The notes: a model not told the origin generated them from the letters alone. Positions 16,836-25,557 are shown, counted from the first letter of the stretch. The stretch is 64,000 nucleotides of DNA from Hymenobacter sp. BT18 (GCF_012273015.1 NZ_CP050954.1:2582001-2646000); one strand, 5' to 3'. Translations and numbers: made by a program.

Positions 16836-16861
16836 CACTCCCAATACATTTCTGAAGTAAG

Positions 16862-17932
16862 ATGCTAGACAAACTGGAGGCCATTCAACGGCGCTTTGAG
16901 GACGTGAGTGAGCAACTCACCCAGCCCGACGCCATGAGCGACATGAAGCGCTTTAAGGCCCTCAATAAAGAGTACAAGGACCTGGGCAAAATCGTGACCG
17001 AATACAAGGCCTACCAGAACGTGCTGGCCAACATCGACAACGCCAAGGAGGTCATTGCCACGGAAAAAGACGAGGACTTCCGCCAGATGGCCAAGGATGA
17101 GCTGGAAACGCTCTACCCCGAGCAGGAGCGCCTGGAAGTCGTTATCAAGGAACTGCTGATTCCCAAGGACCCCAACGACAGCAAGGACGTTATCATGGAA
17201 ATCCGGGCCGGGGCCGGGGGCGACGAGGCTGCCATCTTCGCCGGCGACCTGCAGCGCATGTACATGCGCTACGCCGAGCGCAACGGCCTGAAAATGGATT
17301 TGATTGACGCCACCGAAGGTACCAGCGGGGGGTACAAGGAAATTATCCTGGCCGTGAAGGGCGAGGATGTGTACGGCAAGCTCAAGTTTGAATCGGGCGT
17401 GCATCGCGTGCAGCGCGTACCGGCCACCGAAACCCAGGGCCGTATCCATACTTCGGTAGCCTCTATCGTGGTGATGCCGGAAGCCGAGGAGCTGGACGTG
17501 CAGATCGACATGAACGACGTGCGCAAGGACCTGTTTATGTCGTCGGGCCCCGGTGGGCAGTCGGTAAACACTACCTACTCGGCCGTGCGCCTCACCCACT
17601 TGCCTACCGGTCTGGTGGCTCAGTGCCAGGACCAGAAGTCCCAGCTTAAAAACTTCGACAAGGCCCTGCAGGTACTTCGCTCGCGCCTCTACGAAATCGA
17701 GCTGGCGAAAAAGAACGAAGCCGAAGGTGCCCAGCGTAAGAGCATGATTGGCGGCGGCGACCGGTCGGACAAAATCCGCACCTACAACTACCCCCAGGGC
17801 CGCGTGACGGACCACCGCATTGGCTTCACGGTGTACAACCTGGCCAGCGTGATGGAAGGCAACATCGACGAGTTTGTGGAGCAGCTGCGCCTGGCCGAAA
17901 GCGCCGAGCGTCTGCAGGAAGGCGTAGGCTAA
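16862..17932 (+). CDS. prfA: peptide chain release factor 1
   Basis: A 356-residue class I release factor that recognises UAA and UAG and triggers peptide release. It carries the GGQ motif in [20 protein letters not shown] (about residue 230), the [12 protein letters not shown] segment before it, and the C-terminal [15 protein letters not shown]. Length is normal. The start ATG at 16862 follows a perfect TACCTTTG box. Downstream a perfect hairpin repeat (17962-18051) separates it from a lipoprotein gene, so it is probably monocistronic. The usual prmC partner is not next to it. Confidence 0.97.
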   Translation: MLDKLEAIQRRFEDVSEQLTQPDAMSDMKRFKALNKEYKDLGKIVTEYKAYQNVLANIDNAKEVIATEKDEDFRQMAKDELETLYPEQERLEVVIKELLIPKDPNDSKDVIMEIRAGAGGDEAAIFAGDLQRMYMRYAERNGLKMDLIDATEGTSGGYKEIILAVKGEDVYGKLKFESGVHRVQRVPATETQGRIHTSVASIVVMPEAEELDVQIDMNDVRKDLFMSSGPGGQSVNTTYSAVRLTHLPTGLVAQCQDQKSQLKNFDKALQVLRSRLYEIELAKKNEAEGAQRKSMIGGGDRSDKIRTYNYPQGRVTDHRIGFTVYNLASVMEGNIDEFVEQLRLAESAERLQEGVG

Positions 17933-17961
17933 CCGCACTAACTGTTAGCTTCACCACGTTT

Positions 17962-18051
17962 GTCATGCTGAGCGGAGTCGAAGCATTTCTCCCGCTTCGT
18001 TGAACAATTCAAACGAAGCGGGAGAAATGCTTCGACTCCGCTCAGCATGAC
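17962..18051. repeat. intergenic hairpin repeat, copy C
   Basis: Two 40-nt arms (17962-18001 and 18012-18051) are perfectly complementary around a 10-nt loop. The core is GTCATGCTGAGCGGAGTCGA followed by AGCATTTCTCCCGCTTCGTT. It differs from copy B at several positions, and both of its arms carry the matching change. It lies between prfA and the next rightward gene. Confidence 0.95.
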
Positions 18052-18073
18052 GCTTTTTATACGATTGTCTGCT

Positions 18074-19585
18074 ATGCGCTTTCTGCTCCCTTTCCTTTTG
18101 ATTCTCTCGGCGGCGGCCACGCTGCTGCCCGGCTGTGAGCCTAAGGAAGACCTGCTCACCACGGACCGCAGCGCCAAGCTGGAGTTTTCGACGGATACTG
18201 TGCTGTTTGATACCGTTTTTACGCAAGTAGGCACCGTGTCGAAGCGGCTGTGGGTGTACAACCGCAATGCCCGCGCCGTGCGCGTGGAGCAGCTGCGCTT
18301 GGCCGGTAAAGCGCCCGGTACTTACTCGCTCATCATCAACGGCGACGACCAGCCCACGGCCGATGGCCTGGAAATCCGGGGCAAGGACAGCGTGCAAATT
18401 TTGGTGAAGGCCGTGCTGGGTCAGGTGGCCAAGGACAAGCCTTTTCTGGTAGAAGACGAGTTGCAGTTCCTCACCAATGGCAATGAGCAGCAGGTGAAGC
18501 TGGTGGCCTACGGGCAGAACGCCTACTTCCACACCGAAGAAACCCTGAAGTGCGAGGAGGTGTGGCGTAACGATAAGCCCCACGTCATCTTCGGCTACGC
18601 ACTGGTAGACAAAGACTGCCGCCTGACCATCGAAGCCGGCACGCGCGTGTACAGCCATGCCGGCGCGGCCCTGGTGGTGCGCGGGCAGCTGCGCATCAAC
18701 CCCGACTTGCAGCCTACCGCCGAGCTCAAGCCCAACGATCCGCGCTTCGTGCGCTTTCAGGCCGACCGCCTGGAGCCCTTCTACAACGACATCCCGGGCC
18801 AGTGGGCCGGTATTCAGCTCGACGCCAGCAGCCACGACAACGTGGTGCGCTACACCGAAATCAAGAATGCCGCCTTTGGGCTGGTGGTCTTGAACCTCGA
18901 AAACGCCGCGCCGCGCCCAGGGGTGCTGGTAGAGAACAGCATCATCAAGAACATATCGGCGGCCTCGCTGCAGTTTGGCAGCACTACAGCGCCATTCGGC
19001 GGCGGCATCCTCAGCTTTTCCGGCGACGTGACGGTGAACAACAGCCTGTTTACCAACTGTGGGGAGTTTGCGGTAGCAGGCTTCCAGGGTGGCAAGTACG
19101 TGCTGCGCCACTGCACCGTGGCCAACTATACGCCCCAGTTCAACCGCCGTGAAACGTCCTCGCTCACCTTCTCCGACGAGCTGCCGGTGCAGAGTCCGCC
19201 GCGGCGCGTGAGTCCCGAGGTGTCGGTGCAGAACAGCATCGTGTGGGGCTCCTTCGATGATGAGCTGTTCTTTCAGAACGCCGAGCGGTACCTGGGCGCC
19301 ATCAGCGTGACGAACAGCCTGCTGCGCACGAAAGCCTATAGCGGGGCGGCCAATACGGCCACCAAACCCGGGCTAAATAACCAGGGCAATGTCCTGAACC
19401 AGGACCCGAAGTTTAAGCTGACGTACCTGAACAGCACCCCGGATAAGTATGATTTCCGGCTCGACACGCTTTCCCCGGCCAGCAACAAGGCCGTGTCGCT
19501 ACCCGGTCTGGAGTACGACCTGCTGCACGTGCTGCGCGACCCGGCCACGCCGGACATGGGCGCTTACGAGCGGAAAAACAAGTAA
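18074..19585 (+). CDS. right-handed beta-helix lipoprotein
   Basis: A 503-residue protein. The ATG at 18074 gives a lipoprotein signal (MRFLLPFLLILSAAATLLPGC). An Ig-like region follows (about 30-170) with the segment ILVKAVLGQVAKDKPF. After that, from about 190 to 440, come repeated short strands typical of a right-handed parallel beta-helix: IEAGTRVYSHAGAALVVRGQ, WAGIQLDASSHDNVVRYTEI, LVENSIIKNISAASLQFG and VTVNNSLFTNCGEFAVAG. The C-terminal DPATPDMGAYER is common at the end of such proteins. Probably exposed in the periplasm or on the outer membrane surface. The four-base gap to the next gene suggests one transcript. TACGATTG ends 6 nt before the ATG, a weak -7 box. Ligand unknown. Confidence 0.8.
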   Translation: MRFLLPFLLILSAAATLLPGCEPKEDLLTTDRSAKLEFSTDTVLFDTVFTQVGTVSKRLWVYNRNARAVRVEQLRLAGKAPGTYSLIINGDDQPTADGLEIRGKDSVQILVKAVLGQVAKDKPFLVEDELQFLTNGNEQQVKLVAYGQNAYFHTEETLKCEEVWRNDKPHVIFGYALVDKDCRLTIEAGTRVYSHAGAALVVRGQLRINPDLQPTAELKPNDPRFVRFQADRLEPFYNDIPGQWAGIQLDASSHDNVVRYTEIKNAAFGLVVLNLENAAPRPGVLVENSIIKNISAASLQFGSTTAPFGGGILSFSGDVTVNNSLFTNCGEFAVAGFQGGKYVLRHCTVANYTPQFNRRETSSLTFSDELPVQSPPRRVSPEVSVQNSIVWGSFDDELFFQNAERYLGAISVTNSLLRTKAYSGAANTATKPGLNNQGNVLNQDPKFKLTYLNSTPDKYDFRLDTLSPASNKAVSLPGLEYDLLHVLRDPATPDMGAYERKNK

Positions 19586-19589
19586 GCTC

Positions 19590-20012
19590 ATGATCTTCAT
19601 TCAGAAACGACTGCGCCTGCCGGCCGTGCGCCGGGGCTTCCACCTGATTACCGATCTGCTGGTGGCCGAGCTGCCCGAGCTGGAGCAGCTGCAGGTGGGC
19701 ACGGCGCATTTCTTCATTCAGCATACTTCCGCCAGCTTAAGTATCAACGAAAACGCCGACCCCACCGTGCGTCACGACTTTGAGGCGTTTTTCAACCGCG
19801 TGGTGCCCGAAAACGCGCCCTACTTCCAGCACACCCAGGAAGGCCCCGACGATATGCCGGCCCACCTCAAAGCCAGTTTGCTGGGCCATGCCGTGAGTGT
19901 GCCCATCAGCCGGGGCGAGTTGGCGCTGGGTACCTGGCAGGGCATTTATCTAGGGGAGCACCGCAACCACGGCGGCCGCCGCTGGGTGGTGGCTACGTTG
20001 ATGGGAAAGTAG
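19590..20012 (+). CDS. YjbQ/UPF0047 family protein
   Basis: A 140-residue protein of the YjbQ family. Family marks are AHFFIQHTSASLSINENADP with the conserved His, Thr and Ser, GPDDMPAHLKASLLG, and the C-terminal GTWQGIYLGEHRNHGGRRWV with conserved His residues. Homologues form trimers, and some show weak thiamine phosphate synthase activity, but the physiological role is not settled. It starts 4 bp after the beta-helix lipoprotein stop and is probably translationally linked to it. Length is normal. Confidence 0.9.
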   Translation: MIFIQKRLRLPAVRRGFHLITDLLVAELPELEQLQVGTAHFFIQHTSASLSINENADPTVRHDFEAFFNRVVPENAPYFQHTQEGPDDMPAHLKASLLGHAVSVPISRGELALGTWQGIYLGEHRNHGGRRWVVATLMGK

Positions 20013-20118
20013 CTCACTAATAGCACCGCGCAAGGCTATGGCGCGGCTAAATGCTTTGTTTCCAGTGGGCCGCTTGCGGCAGGTTTCCGTATAGAGGCAA
20101 CCATCTACTGGTTTGCTA

Positions 20119-20703
20119 ATGCTTCCTTCCCTGTTTTCGTCTGCTAAAGCTGCTCTCAGCGCTGCCATCTATGCGGCTTTGCTGTTGAGTGCATGCAGCG
20201 CAACGCCAGCGGAGGAAGAAGTTGCGAAGAATGTTGTGCGCAAGTCGGCCGTGGCTCGTCGGGTAATACCGCCAGCTGTTCCGGCAGCTTTACCTACCCG
20301 CACGTTACGCATCACCAACGATACGCTGGCTGGTGACCCATTCGGGCAGGAACTGACGGTGGAACAATTGGTAGCGGCCGGGGCCCGGGTAACCACCCGC
20401 AAGCCTTTTCAGAACCGCCATGTGTCCGGTCAAACCGACACCATCGTGGTGCTGCGCCACCAGGGAAACGTATTCGAGTTTTACCGTACTCCAGAGAAGG
20501 ACTTGCTGCAGGATGCTAGCGTCACCAACTTCCAGCCTGCCTACGGTCAGCGCTTGAAACGCCGCCTACAAAAGGCCCACCGTGCCGGCCGCCAATCTAT
20601 CGACAAGGTCCGAATCGGGGATACGGAGCGGGCCAACTACGTGTCGGTGACCTTTCAGCAGGGCCGCCTGAGCGCTGTGCATGTAGAACCCTACGTGGAT
20701 TGA
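20119..20703 (+). CDS. lipoprotein of unknown function
   Basis: A 194-residue protein from the ATG at 20119. An N-terminal signal ends in YAALLLSAC, a lipobox. The mature part is polar, with VTTRKPFQNRHVSGQTDTIVVL and FYRTPEKDLLQDASVTNF, and looks like a small alpha/beta domain of about 110 residues. I do not recognise the family. Its base and codon use match the neighbours. It is convergent with the next lipoprotein gene, with 10 bp between the stops. Probably periplasmic. Confidence 0.7.
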   Translation: MLPSLFSSAKAALSAAIYAALLLSACSATPAEEEVAKNVVRKSAVARRVIPPAVPAALPTRTLRITNDTLAGDPFGQELTVEQLVAAGARVTTRKPFQNRHVSGQTDTIVVLRHQGNVFEFYRTPEKDLLQDASVTNFQPAYGQRLKRRLQKAHRAGRQSIDKVRIGDTERANYVSVTFQQGRLSAVHVEPYVD

Positions 20704-20713
20704 CTATACGAAG

Positions 20714-21280
20714 CTACTGCACCCGGCTGCTCACGGCGTACCGCACCGAGTCGAACAGTACTAGCTTCTGCACGCCATTTACCCGGTAGCTGGCTACCTG
20801 ACCATTCTGGCAGCGCAGTTCTATAGTTTTATTGGAATACACCAGCGGGTTGTCCTGGGTGATGACGGCTTCCACGGCCACCACCTGCTGACCACTGGAT
20901 AGCACAGTAAGCTGCCGTACCGGGTGCTCAATACCCGGTCGGCGCTGGTAGCGGCGTCGCAGAATGCCATTTTCCACGGTAGAGTCAACGGTATACGCGC
21001 CGCGCAACGCAGGCTTGGTGATATCAGCCTGCTGGAAAATCTGTAGCTCCTTGCTCCAGTCCAGTTGTTTTACCTGGGTTGTTTCCTGGCCGCCCGTGCG
21101 CAGGCGCACCTGCTTAGTAACGCCGGGCTGCCGTTGGTTAAGCTGTTTGGCTTGCTCTTCCAGAAAGGAGTTCAGAGCAAAGTAGCGGGAGCGGGGCGCG
21201 GGCTGGCCGGGCGTAGTTCCCATATCGGAACTGCACGCCGCAGCCAGCCACACCAAGCCCAGCAGCCAGGCCTTACGCAT
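20714..21280 (-). CDS. lipoprotein of unknown function, overlapping gpmI
   Basis: A 188-residue lipoprotein: the signal MRKAWLLGLVWLAAAC ends in a lipobox Cys at 16. The mature region contains a helical segment (ALNSFLEEQAKQLNQRQ) and then beta strands with WSKELQIFQQADITKPALRG, a pattern seen in small Bacteroidota lipoproteins whose role is unknown. The start codon lies 8 bp inside the 3' end of gpmI in the same direction, so the two genes are translationally coupled. No link to glycolysis can be inferred from that alone. Confidence 0.75.
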   Translation of the reverse strand: MRKAWLLGLVWLAAACSSDMGTTPGQPAPRSRYFALNSFLEEQAKQLNQRQPGVTKQVRLRTGGQETTQVKQLDWSKELQIFQQADITKPALRGAYTVDSTVENGILRRRYQRRPGIEHPVRQLTVLSSGQQVVAVEAVITQDNPLVYSNKTIELRCQNGQVASYRVNGVQKLVLFDSVRYAVSSRVQ

Positions 21281-22820
21281 TCGGGCTGGTCTGGGGTTGA
21301 AGCAAACTTACGCCGCCCATTTCCTGGGGCTGCGGCAGGCCCATCAGCTGCAATACCGTGGGGGCAATGTCGCCGAGCTTACCATCATTCAGCTTGCCGC
21401 GGTAGTCGTTGTCGGCCAGGATGCAGGGCACCAGGTTGGTGGTGTGCGCGGTGTTGGGCGTGCCGTCGGGGTTCACCATCATATCGGCGTTGCCATGGTC
21501 GGCAATGATGATACAGGCATAGTTGCTGGCCAGGGCCGTTTCCACCACGTCGCGGGTGCAGGCATCCACGGTTTCCACGGCCTTCACGGCGGCTTCAAAC
21601 ACGCCGGTGTGGCCCACCATGTCGGGGTTGGCGAAGTTCAGCACCACGAAGTCCGCCGATTTGGCTTGCAGCTCCGGCACCAGGGCGTCGCGGAGCTCGT
21701 AGGCACTCATTTCGGGCTGCAGGTCGTAGGTAGCCACCTTCGGGGAGGCGCGCATAATGCGGGTTTCGCCCTCAAACTCTACCTCGCGGCCACCCGAGAA
21801 GAAAAATGTAACGTGCGGATACTTCTCCGTCTCGGCCATACGAATCTGCTTTTTGCCATTGGCCGCCAGCACTTCGCCCAGGGTCTGGTCGAGGTTGTCC
21901 TTCTCAAAAATCGGCGTGACGCCCACAAACGTGGCGTCGTAGTTTGTCATGGTCAGGTAGTGCAGGTTCAGCCGGTGCATGTTGAAGGCGTGAAAATCCT
22001 GCTGCGTAAGGGCCTGCGTGATTTCGCGGCCCCGGTCGGTGCGGAAGTTAAAGCACAGCACCACGTCGCCTTCCTGAATGGTAGCCAGCGGCAGCCCGTC
22101 GGCGCCCACCTTCACAATGGGCTTCATGAACTCGTCGGTCAGGCCCGCCTTGTACGAGTCGAGCATGCTCTGGATCAGGTTCTGGGAAGGCGTGCCCTTG
22201 CCGTTCACCAGCAGGTCGTAGGCTTCCTTTACCCGCTCCCAGCGGTTGTCGCGGTCCATGGCATAGTAGCGCCCCACAATAGACGCAATTTTGCCGCTGG
22301 CCCCGCGCTGCAGGTGCTGCTCCAGGTCGTTTACGTAGCTCACGCCGCCCTTGGGGTCGGTGTCGCGGCCATCGGTGAAGGCGTGGATAAACACGTTGTG
22401 CACGTCGGCGTCGTGGGCCAGGGTGCACAGGGCTTTCAGGTGCTCGATGTGGGAGTGCACGCCCCCGTCCGACAGCAGCCCGATGTAATGGACGTTCTTG
22501 CCGTTGGTGCGGGCGTAGTCGAAAGCTTTGGTGAGAGCGGGCATGGAGCCCAGCTTCCGCTCCCGGATGGCTTTATTGATGCGCACCAGGTCCTGGTACA
22601 CCACGCGGCCGGCCCCAATGTTCATGTGGCCTACCTCGGAGTTGCCCATCTGCCCATCTGGCAGGCCTACGGCCTCGCCCGAGGCTTGCAGCTTGCTGTG
22701 CGAAAACCGCTGAAACAAGGAATCAACGTACGGCGTGTGTGCTTTTGCAATGGCCGAAACCTCCGGGTTCGTGCCCAGGCCCCACCCGTCCAGAATTACC
22801 AACAGTACCTGTTTATTCAT
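21273..22820 (-). CDS. gpmI: 2,3-bisphosphoglycerate-independent phosphoglycerate mutase
   Basis: A 515-residue metalloenzyme of the alkaline phosphatase superfamily that interconverts 3- and 2-phosphoglycerate in glycolysis. The N-terminus reads VLLVILDGWGLGTNPEVSAI; the catalytic Ser lies in MGNSEVGHMNIGAGR; IADHGNADMM and FANPDMVGHTG supply metal ligands. Length is normal. TATCTTTG ends only 4 nt before the ATG, so the mRNA is predicted to be leaderless. A lipoprotein gene overlaps its 3' end by 8 bp. Confidence 0.96.
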   Translation of the reverse strand: MNKQVLLVILDGWGLGTNPEVSAIAKAHTPYVDSLFQRFSHSKLQASGEAVGLPDGQMGNSEVGHMNIGAGRVVYQDLVRINKAIRERKLGSMPALTKAFDYARTNGKNVHYIGLLSDGGVHSHIEHLKALCTLAHDADVHNVFIHAFTDGRDTDPKGGVSYVNDLEQHLQRGASGKIASIVGRYYAMDRDNRWERVKEAYDLLVNGKGTPSQNLIQSMLDSYKAGLTDEFMKPIVKVGADGLPLATIQEGDVVLCFNFRTDRGREITQALTQQDFHAFNMHRLNLHYLTMTNYDATFVGVTPIFEKDNLDQTLGEVLAANGKKQIRMAETEKYPHVTFFFSGGREVEFEGETRIMRASPKVATYDLQPEMSAYELRDALVPELQAKSADFVVLNFANPDMVGHTGVFEAAVKAVETVDACTRDVVETALASNYACIIIADHGNADMMVNPDGTPNTAHTTNLVPCILADNDYRGKLNDGKLGDIAPTVLQLMGLPQPQEMGGVSLLQPQTSPNA

Positions 22821-22824
22821 GCTG

Positions 22825-22832
22825 CAAAGATA
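22825..22832 (-). promoter_or_regulatory. -7 promoter element of gpmI, 4 nt from the ATG
   Basis: TATCTTTG is a perfect TAnnTTTG match followed by CAGC and the start codon. Transcription would begin at or next to the ATG. Confidence 0.65.
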
Positions 22833-22920
22833 GCGGGGCGTGCTGAACCGCGCGGATTTTCTTAGTATTGTCTGAAAGAAGAATGCTTGGGATTATTTCC
22901 TTCCTTTTAAGGGGTTGGCA

Positions 22921-22928
22921 TAATTTTG
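22921..22928 (+). promoter_or_regulatory. -7 promoter element of the DUF4783 gene
   Basis: TAATTTTG, a perfect TAnnTTTG match, 29 nt before the ATG at 22958. Confidence 0.6.
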
Positions 22929-22957
22929 GCCTATCGGCGAGCATTCCACTGATAGAT

Positions 22958-23359
22958 ATGAAAACTTCCTTTTTCCGTACGCTTCTGCTGGTTGGTCTGC
23001 TGCTCGCCGCAGTAGTAGGGGCCCAGGCACAAGGCGACGCGTTTGGGTCCGTACGCGGGGCCATCCGCAGCGGCTCTTCCCGCGGGGTGGCGCAGTCCTT
23101 TGGCTCTACCGTAGAGCTGGGCTTCGACGGCGACAAGCAAAGCTACAGCGCTACCCAGGCCGAGTTCGTGCTGAAGGACTTCTTTGCTAAGAACGCCCCC
23201 ACTAGCTTCGAGTTTATTCACCAGGGCTCCTCCGAGGGCGGCATTCAGTACGCCATTGGCAAATACGTTGGTAAAAACGGCACCTACCGGGTGTTTATCA
23301 AAGTAAAGCCGGCCCAGGGCAAGCAGCTCATCGACACCATTGACTTCACGAAGGAGTGA
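22958..23359 (+). CDS. DUF4783 secreted protein
   Basis: A 133-residue protein. The ATG at 22958 gives a signal peptide (MKTSFFRTLLLVGLLLAAVVG, ending AQAQ). The mature domain has the DUF4783 pattern: VELGFDGDKQSYSATQAEFVL, FFAKNAPTSFEFIHQGSS, YAIGKYVGKNGTYRVFIKVK. The fold is likely a small cone-shaped alpha/beta domain of the NTF2 kind, exported to the periplasm. It has its own promoter box and is followed by a good terminator, so it is monocistronic. Role unknown; the family is nearly restricted to Bacteroidota. Confidence 0.85.
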   Translation: MKTSFFRTLLLVGLLLAAVVGAQAQGDAFGSVRGAIRSGSSRGVAQSFGSTVELGFDGDKQSYSATQAEFVLKDFFAKNAPTSFEFIHQGSSEGGIQYAIGKYVGKNGTYRVFIKVKPAQGKQLIDTIDFTKE

Positions 23360-23386
23360 CCCGTCAACTCCTTTCATGCTTTATAG

Positions 23387-23424
23387 AAAAGCCCCGGCTG
23401 TTTTCGAAACGTCCGGGGCTTTTT
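23387..23424 (+). terminator. intrinsic terminator after the DUF4783 gene
   Basis: AAAAGCCCCGG pairs with CCGGGGCTTTT around a 15-nt loop, with a T-run. Adenines on the other side could make it work in both directions. Confidence 0.85.
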
Positions 23425-23542
23425 GTGCGCTGTGCTTCTCCCGGAGCAAAACGGCAGGAGGGGAGTGTAAGCGTAGGGCTGCCTGTTACCGTTTGATTTT
23501 ACAAACTCCGGCCGGACCTCACGTTGGGGCCTTTTTCTTTTC

Positions 23543-23550
23543 TATTTTTG
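23543..23550 (+). promoter_or_regulatory. -7 promoter element of nadC, 4 nt from the start codon
   Basis: TATTTTTG matches TAnnTTTG perfectly and is followed by CACC and GTG. TTG lies about 16 nt upstream. Confidence 0.65.
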
Positions 23551-23554
23551 CACC

Positions 23555-24415
23555 GTGCAAGCCGCCCCCTACCTCACCCCCGAAGCCCTGACCACGTTTA
23601 TCCGCACCGCCCTGGCCGAAGACCTCGGCGACGGCGACCATTCCTCGCGGGCGTCCATTCCGGCTACGGCCCGCAAGCGGGCGCGCCTGCTAGTGAAAGG
23701 GGAAGGTGTGCTGGCGGGGGTGGAGCTGGCCCAACTCATCTTTGCGGAGGTGGATGAAACTCTGCAGGTGGAAGTTCGGCTCCAGGACGGTGCCCGCGTG
23801 CAGCACGGCGACGTCGCGTTTGTGGTAGAAGGTCCGGCGCGCAGCATCCTGACGGCCGAGCGGCTGGTACTCAACTGCATGCAGCGCATGAGCGGCATTG
23901 CTACCTACACGGCGCACCTGCAAGAGCTGCTGGCCGGCACCCGGGCCCGCCTGCTCGACACCCGCAAAACCACGCCCAACTTCCGCCTGTGCGAGAAGTG
24001 GGCCGTGCTAATTGGGGGCGGTACCAACCACCGCTACGGCCTCTTCGACATGATTATGCTCAAGGACAACCACGTGGACTACGCGGGCGGTATCCGGCAG
24101 GCTATTGAAGCCACGCACGCCTACCTGCGCGAGTTGGGCCGTCAGTTGCCCATCGAAGTAGAAACCCGCACGCTGGCCGAAGTGCAGCAGGCCCTGGAAG
24201 TAGGCGGCATCGACCGAATTATGCTCGACAACATGAGCCCGGCCCAGCTGCGGGAAGCCGTGGCCCTGGTAGCCGACCGATATCCGCTCGAAGCCAGCGG
24301 GGGCATCACCGAGCAAACCATTGCCGAGGTAGCCGCCACCGGCGTCGACTATATCTCCGTGGGGGCCCTCACGCACTCGGCCGATAGTCTGGACATGAGT
24401 TTGAAAGCGTTTTAG
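23555..24415 (+). CDS. nadC: nicotinate-nucleotide pyrophosphorylase (carboxylating)
   Basis: A 286-residue enzyme that makes nicotinate mononucleotide from quinolinate and PRPP in NAD synthesis. Motifs seen: ALAEDLGDGDHSS near the N-terminus, ERLVLNCMQRMSGIATYT, LDTRKTTPNFRLCEKWAVLIGGG (split by the catalytic site), KDNHVD, and EASGGITEQTIAEVAATGVD. The start is GTG at 23555, the codon that fits family N-termini. It lies 4 nt after the -7 box, so a leaderless message is predicted. nadA and nadB are not nearby. Confidence 0.95.
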   Translation: MQAAPYLTPEALTTFIRTALAEDLGDGDHSSRASIPATARKRARLLVKGEGVLAGVELAQLIFAEVDETLQVEVRLQDGARVQHGDVAFVVEGPARSILTAERLVLNCMQRMSGIATYTAHLQELLAGTRARLLDTRKTTPNFRLCEKWAVLIGGGTNHRYGLFDMIMLKDNHVDYAGGIRQAIEATHAYLRELGRQLPIEVETRTLAEVQQALEVGGIDRIMLDNMSPAQLREAVALVADRYPLEASGGITEQTIAEVAATGVDYISVGALTHSADSLDMSLKAF

Positions 24416-24437
24416 TTTAATGTGAAGAATGTGAGGG

Positions 24438-24528
24438 AATGTGCTCAGGTGCTCAGATAGCACACTTCACTGGCGCAGAGCACATCCATCAGCACATTAG
24501 CACATTCATCCACATTAGCACATTACTT
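24438..24528. repeat. short AGCACATT repeats between nadC and the YcxB-like gene
   Basis: Two tandem 18-bp units (24493-24510 and 24511-24528) share CACATTAGCACATT. Inverted versions (GAATGTGCT, near 24438) lie upstream. The block looks like a small non-coding repeat element inserted between two rightward genes. Confidence 0.6.
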
Positions 24529-24533
24529 ACCCA

Positions 24534-25154
24534 ATGCAACAACCCAATCAACGCGGATTCCGACAGGCGCAGGGGGCTTCCCCGCTCGCCATTCGCACCA
24601 AGAAAAATCAGCTCAGCTCCGAGACCTACGTGCGCATGGCCCTCACGGAGGTGTGGAAGCGCGAGTGGTGGTACGCCCTGATTCCGCTGGTGGTCCTGCT
24701 GCTACCGGCCATCTTCGTGTTTTCGTGGTGGTGGGTGGTGGCCGCGGGGCTCGTAACGCTGTTGTTTGTGGTGCTGCGCTCGGCCCAGGTGCAGGCCCTG
24801 GCCCAGCACGAGCAAAGCAAAGCCTTGTTTGAGCGCGTCAACTTCGAAATCGACCAGCGCTACGTGCTCATGAAGCTCAATGACAAGCAGGGTATGAACA
24901 TTCCCTGGGAAATGATTGACCGGGTGCACTTTAAGGACGCTGCCTACCAGCTGTACCTGAAAACGCCCGAAAACGCGGAAATGCCCACGGGTTGGCGCGG
25001 CTGGGTGGCCCGTACGTTTCAGGTGCCCATGTTCCTCTACATCCCCACGCGCATTTTCAACTCACCCAACGACCTGAAGCTGTTTGAATCAATGCTGCGG
25101 CGCAAGAATCTGCTGCCTGCCGAAGTTAAAGCGGCTCCGACTGCCGCTGCATAA
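24534..25154 (+). CDS. YcxB-like membrane protein
   Basis: A 206-residue protein with two transmembrane helices in the middle (about 47-66 and 68-85, around VFSWWWVV) and a C-terminal soluble domain of about 100 residues. That domain, with YVLMKLNDKQGMNIPWEMIDRV, YQLYLKTPE and FLYIPTRIFNSPNDLKLF, matches the YcxB-like fold, a small beta-barrel domain on the cytoplasmic side. The N-terminal 40 residues are polar. Role unknown. Rightward, 118 bp after nadC, with a short repeat block between. Confidence 0.75.
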   Translation: MQQPNQRGFRQAQGASPLAIRTKKNQLSSETYVRMALTEVWKREWWYALIPLVVLLLPAIFVFSWWWVVAAGLVTLLFVVLRSAQVQALAQHEQSKALFERVNFEIDQRYVLMKLNDKQGMNIPWEMIDRVHFKDAAYQLYLKTPENAEMPTGWRGWVARTFQVPMFLYIPTRIFNSPNDLKLFESMLRRKNLLPAEVKAAPTAAA

Positions 25155-25175
25155 CCACGAGCCGTTCCTGTCTCG

Positions 25176-25183
25176 TACCTTTG
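25176..25183 (+). promoter_or_regulatory. -7 promoter element of the 25210 lipoprotein gene
   Basis: TACCTTTG, a perfect TAnnTTTG match, 26 nt before the ATG at 25210. Confidence 0.6.
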
Positions 25184-25209
25184 TTGAACGTCCTTTGCTG
25201 AATATTCAT

Positions 25210-25557
25210 ATGAACTCAAAACATCTGCTCTTCTGCCTGGCAGGTAGCCTGGCCCTCGCTTCGTGCAGCAGCGAACCTTCCGACTGGCGCCCCGATAACA
25301 AAGTGTCGGTGGATATGGTAGCGCCCGGTACTCGTTCCAGCCAGAATTTCGACGTGGTGGAAGACCAGGCCGAAGCTAAAGCTCACGACAACGGTGGCGT
25401 AGTAGAGCGGCCCATCAGCTCGCACGTACCCCTGAACAAGCAGGCCAAGCCCACGGCTGAGCAGGCTACCACGGCCAAAGGCGAGAAAGTGGAGGCCACG
25501 AAAAACGTGGAGGAAGACCCGGACGCTGTGCTCAAGCAAGACGGCGGCAAGGAGTAA
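25210..25557 (+). CDS. small hydrophilic lipoprotein
   Basis: A 115-residue protein from the ATG at 25210. The signal MNSKHLLFCLAGSLALASC gives a lipobox with Cys19. The mature part has no hydrophobic core and is rich in Lys, Glu, Ala and Thr (VEATKNVEEDPDAVLKQDGG), so it is probably disordered. It has its own TACCTTTG box. I do not recognise a family; similar tiny lipoproteins are common in this group. Confidence 0.7.
   Translation: MNSKHLLFCLAGSLALASCSSEPSDWRPDNKVSVDMVAPGTRSSQNFDVVEDQAEAKAHDNGGVVERPISSHVPLNKQAKPTAEQATTAKGEKVEATKNVEEDPDAVLKQDGGKE

Noticed and set aside
16597..16860. A possible small gene just upstream of prfA
   Set aside because: It covers the prfA promoter box and ends at the prfA start. 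The peptide has no signal, domain or conserved look.
16865..17938. A 357-codon minus-strand frame opposite prfA
   Set aside because: prfA has the GGQ motif and a promoter box. The mirror frame has no family features.
21297..22865. A 522-codon plus-strand frame opposite gpmI
   Set aside because: It is a composition artefact rich in Val, His and Gly opposite an unmistakable phosphoglycerate mutase.
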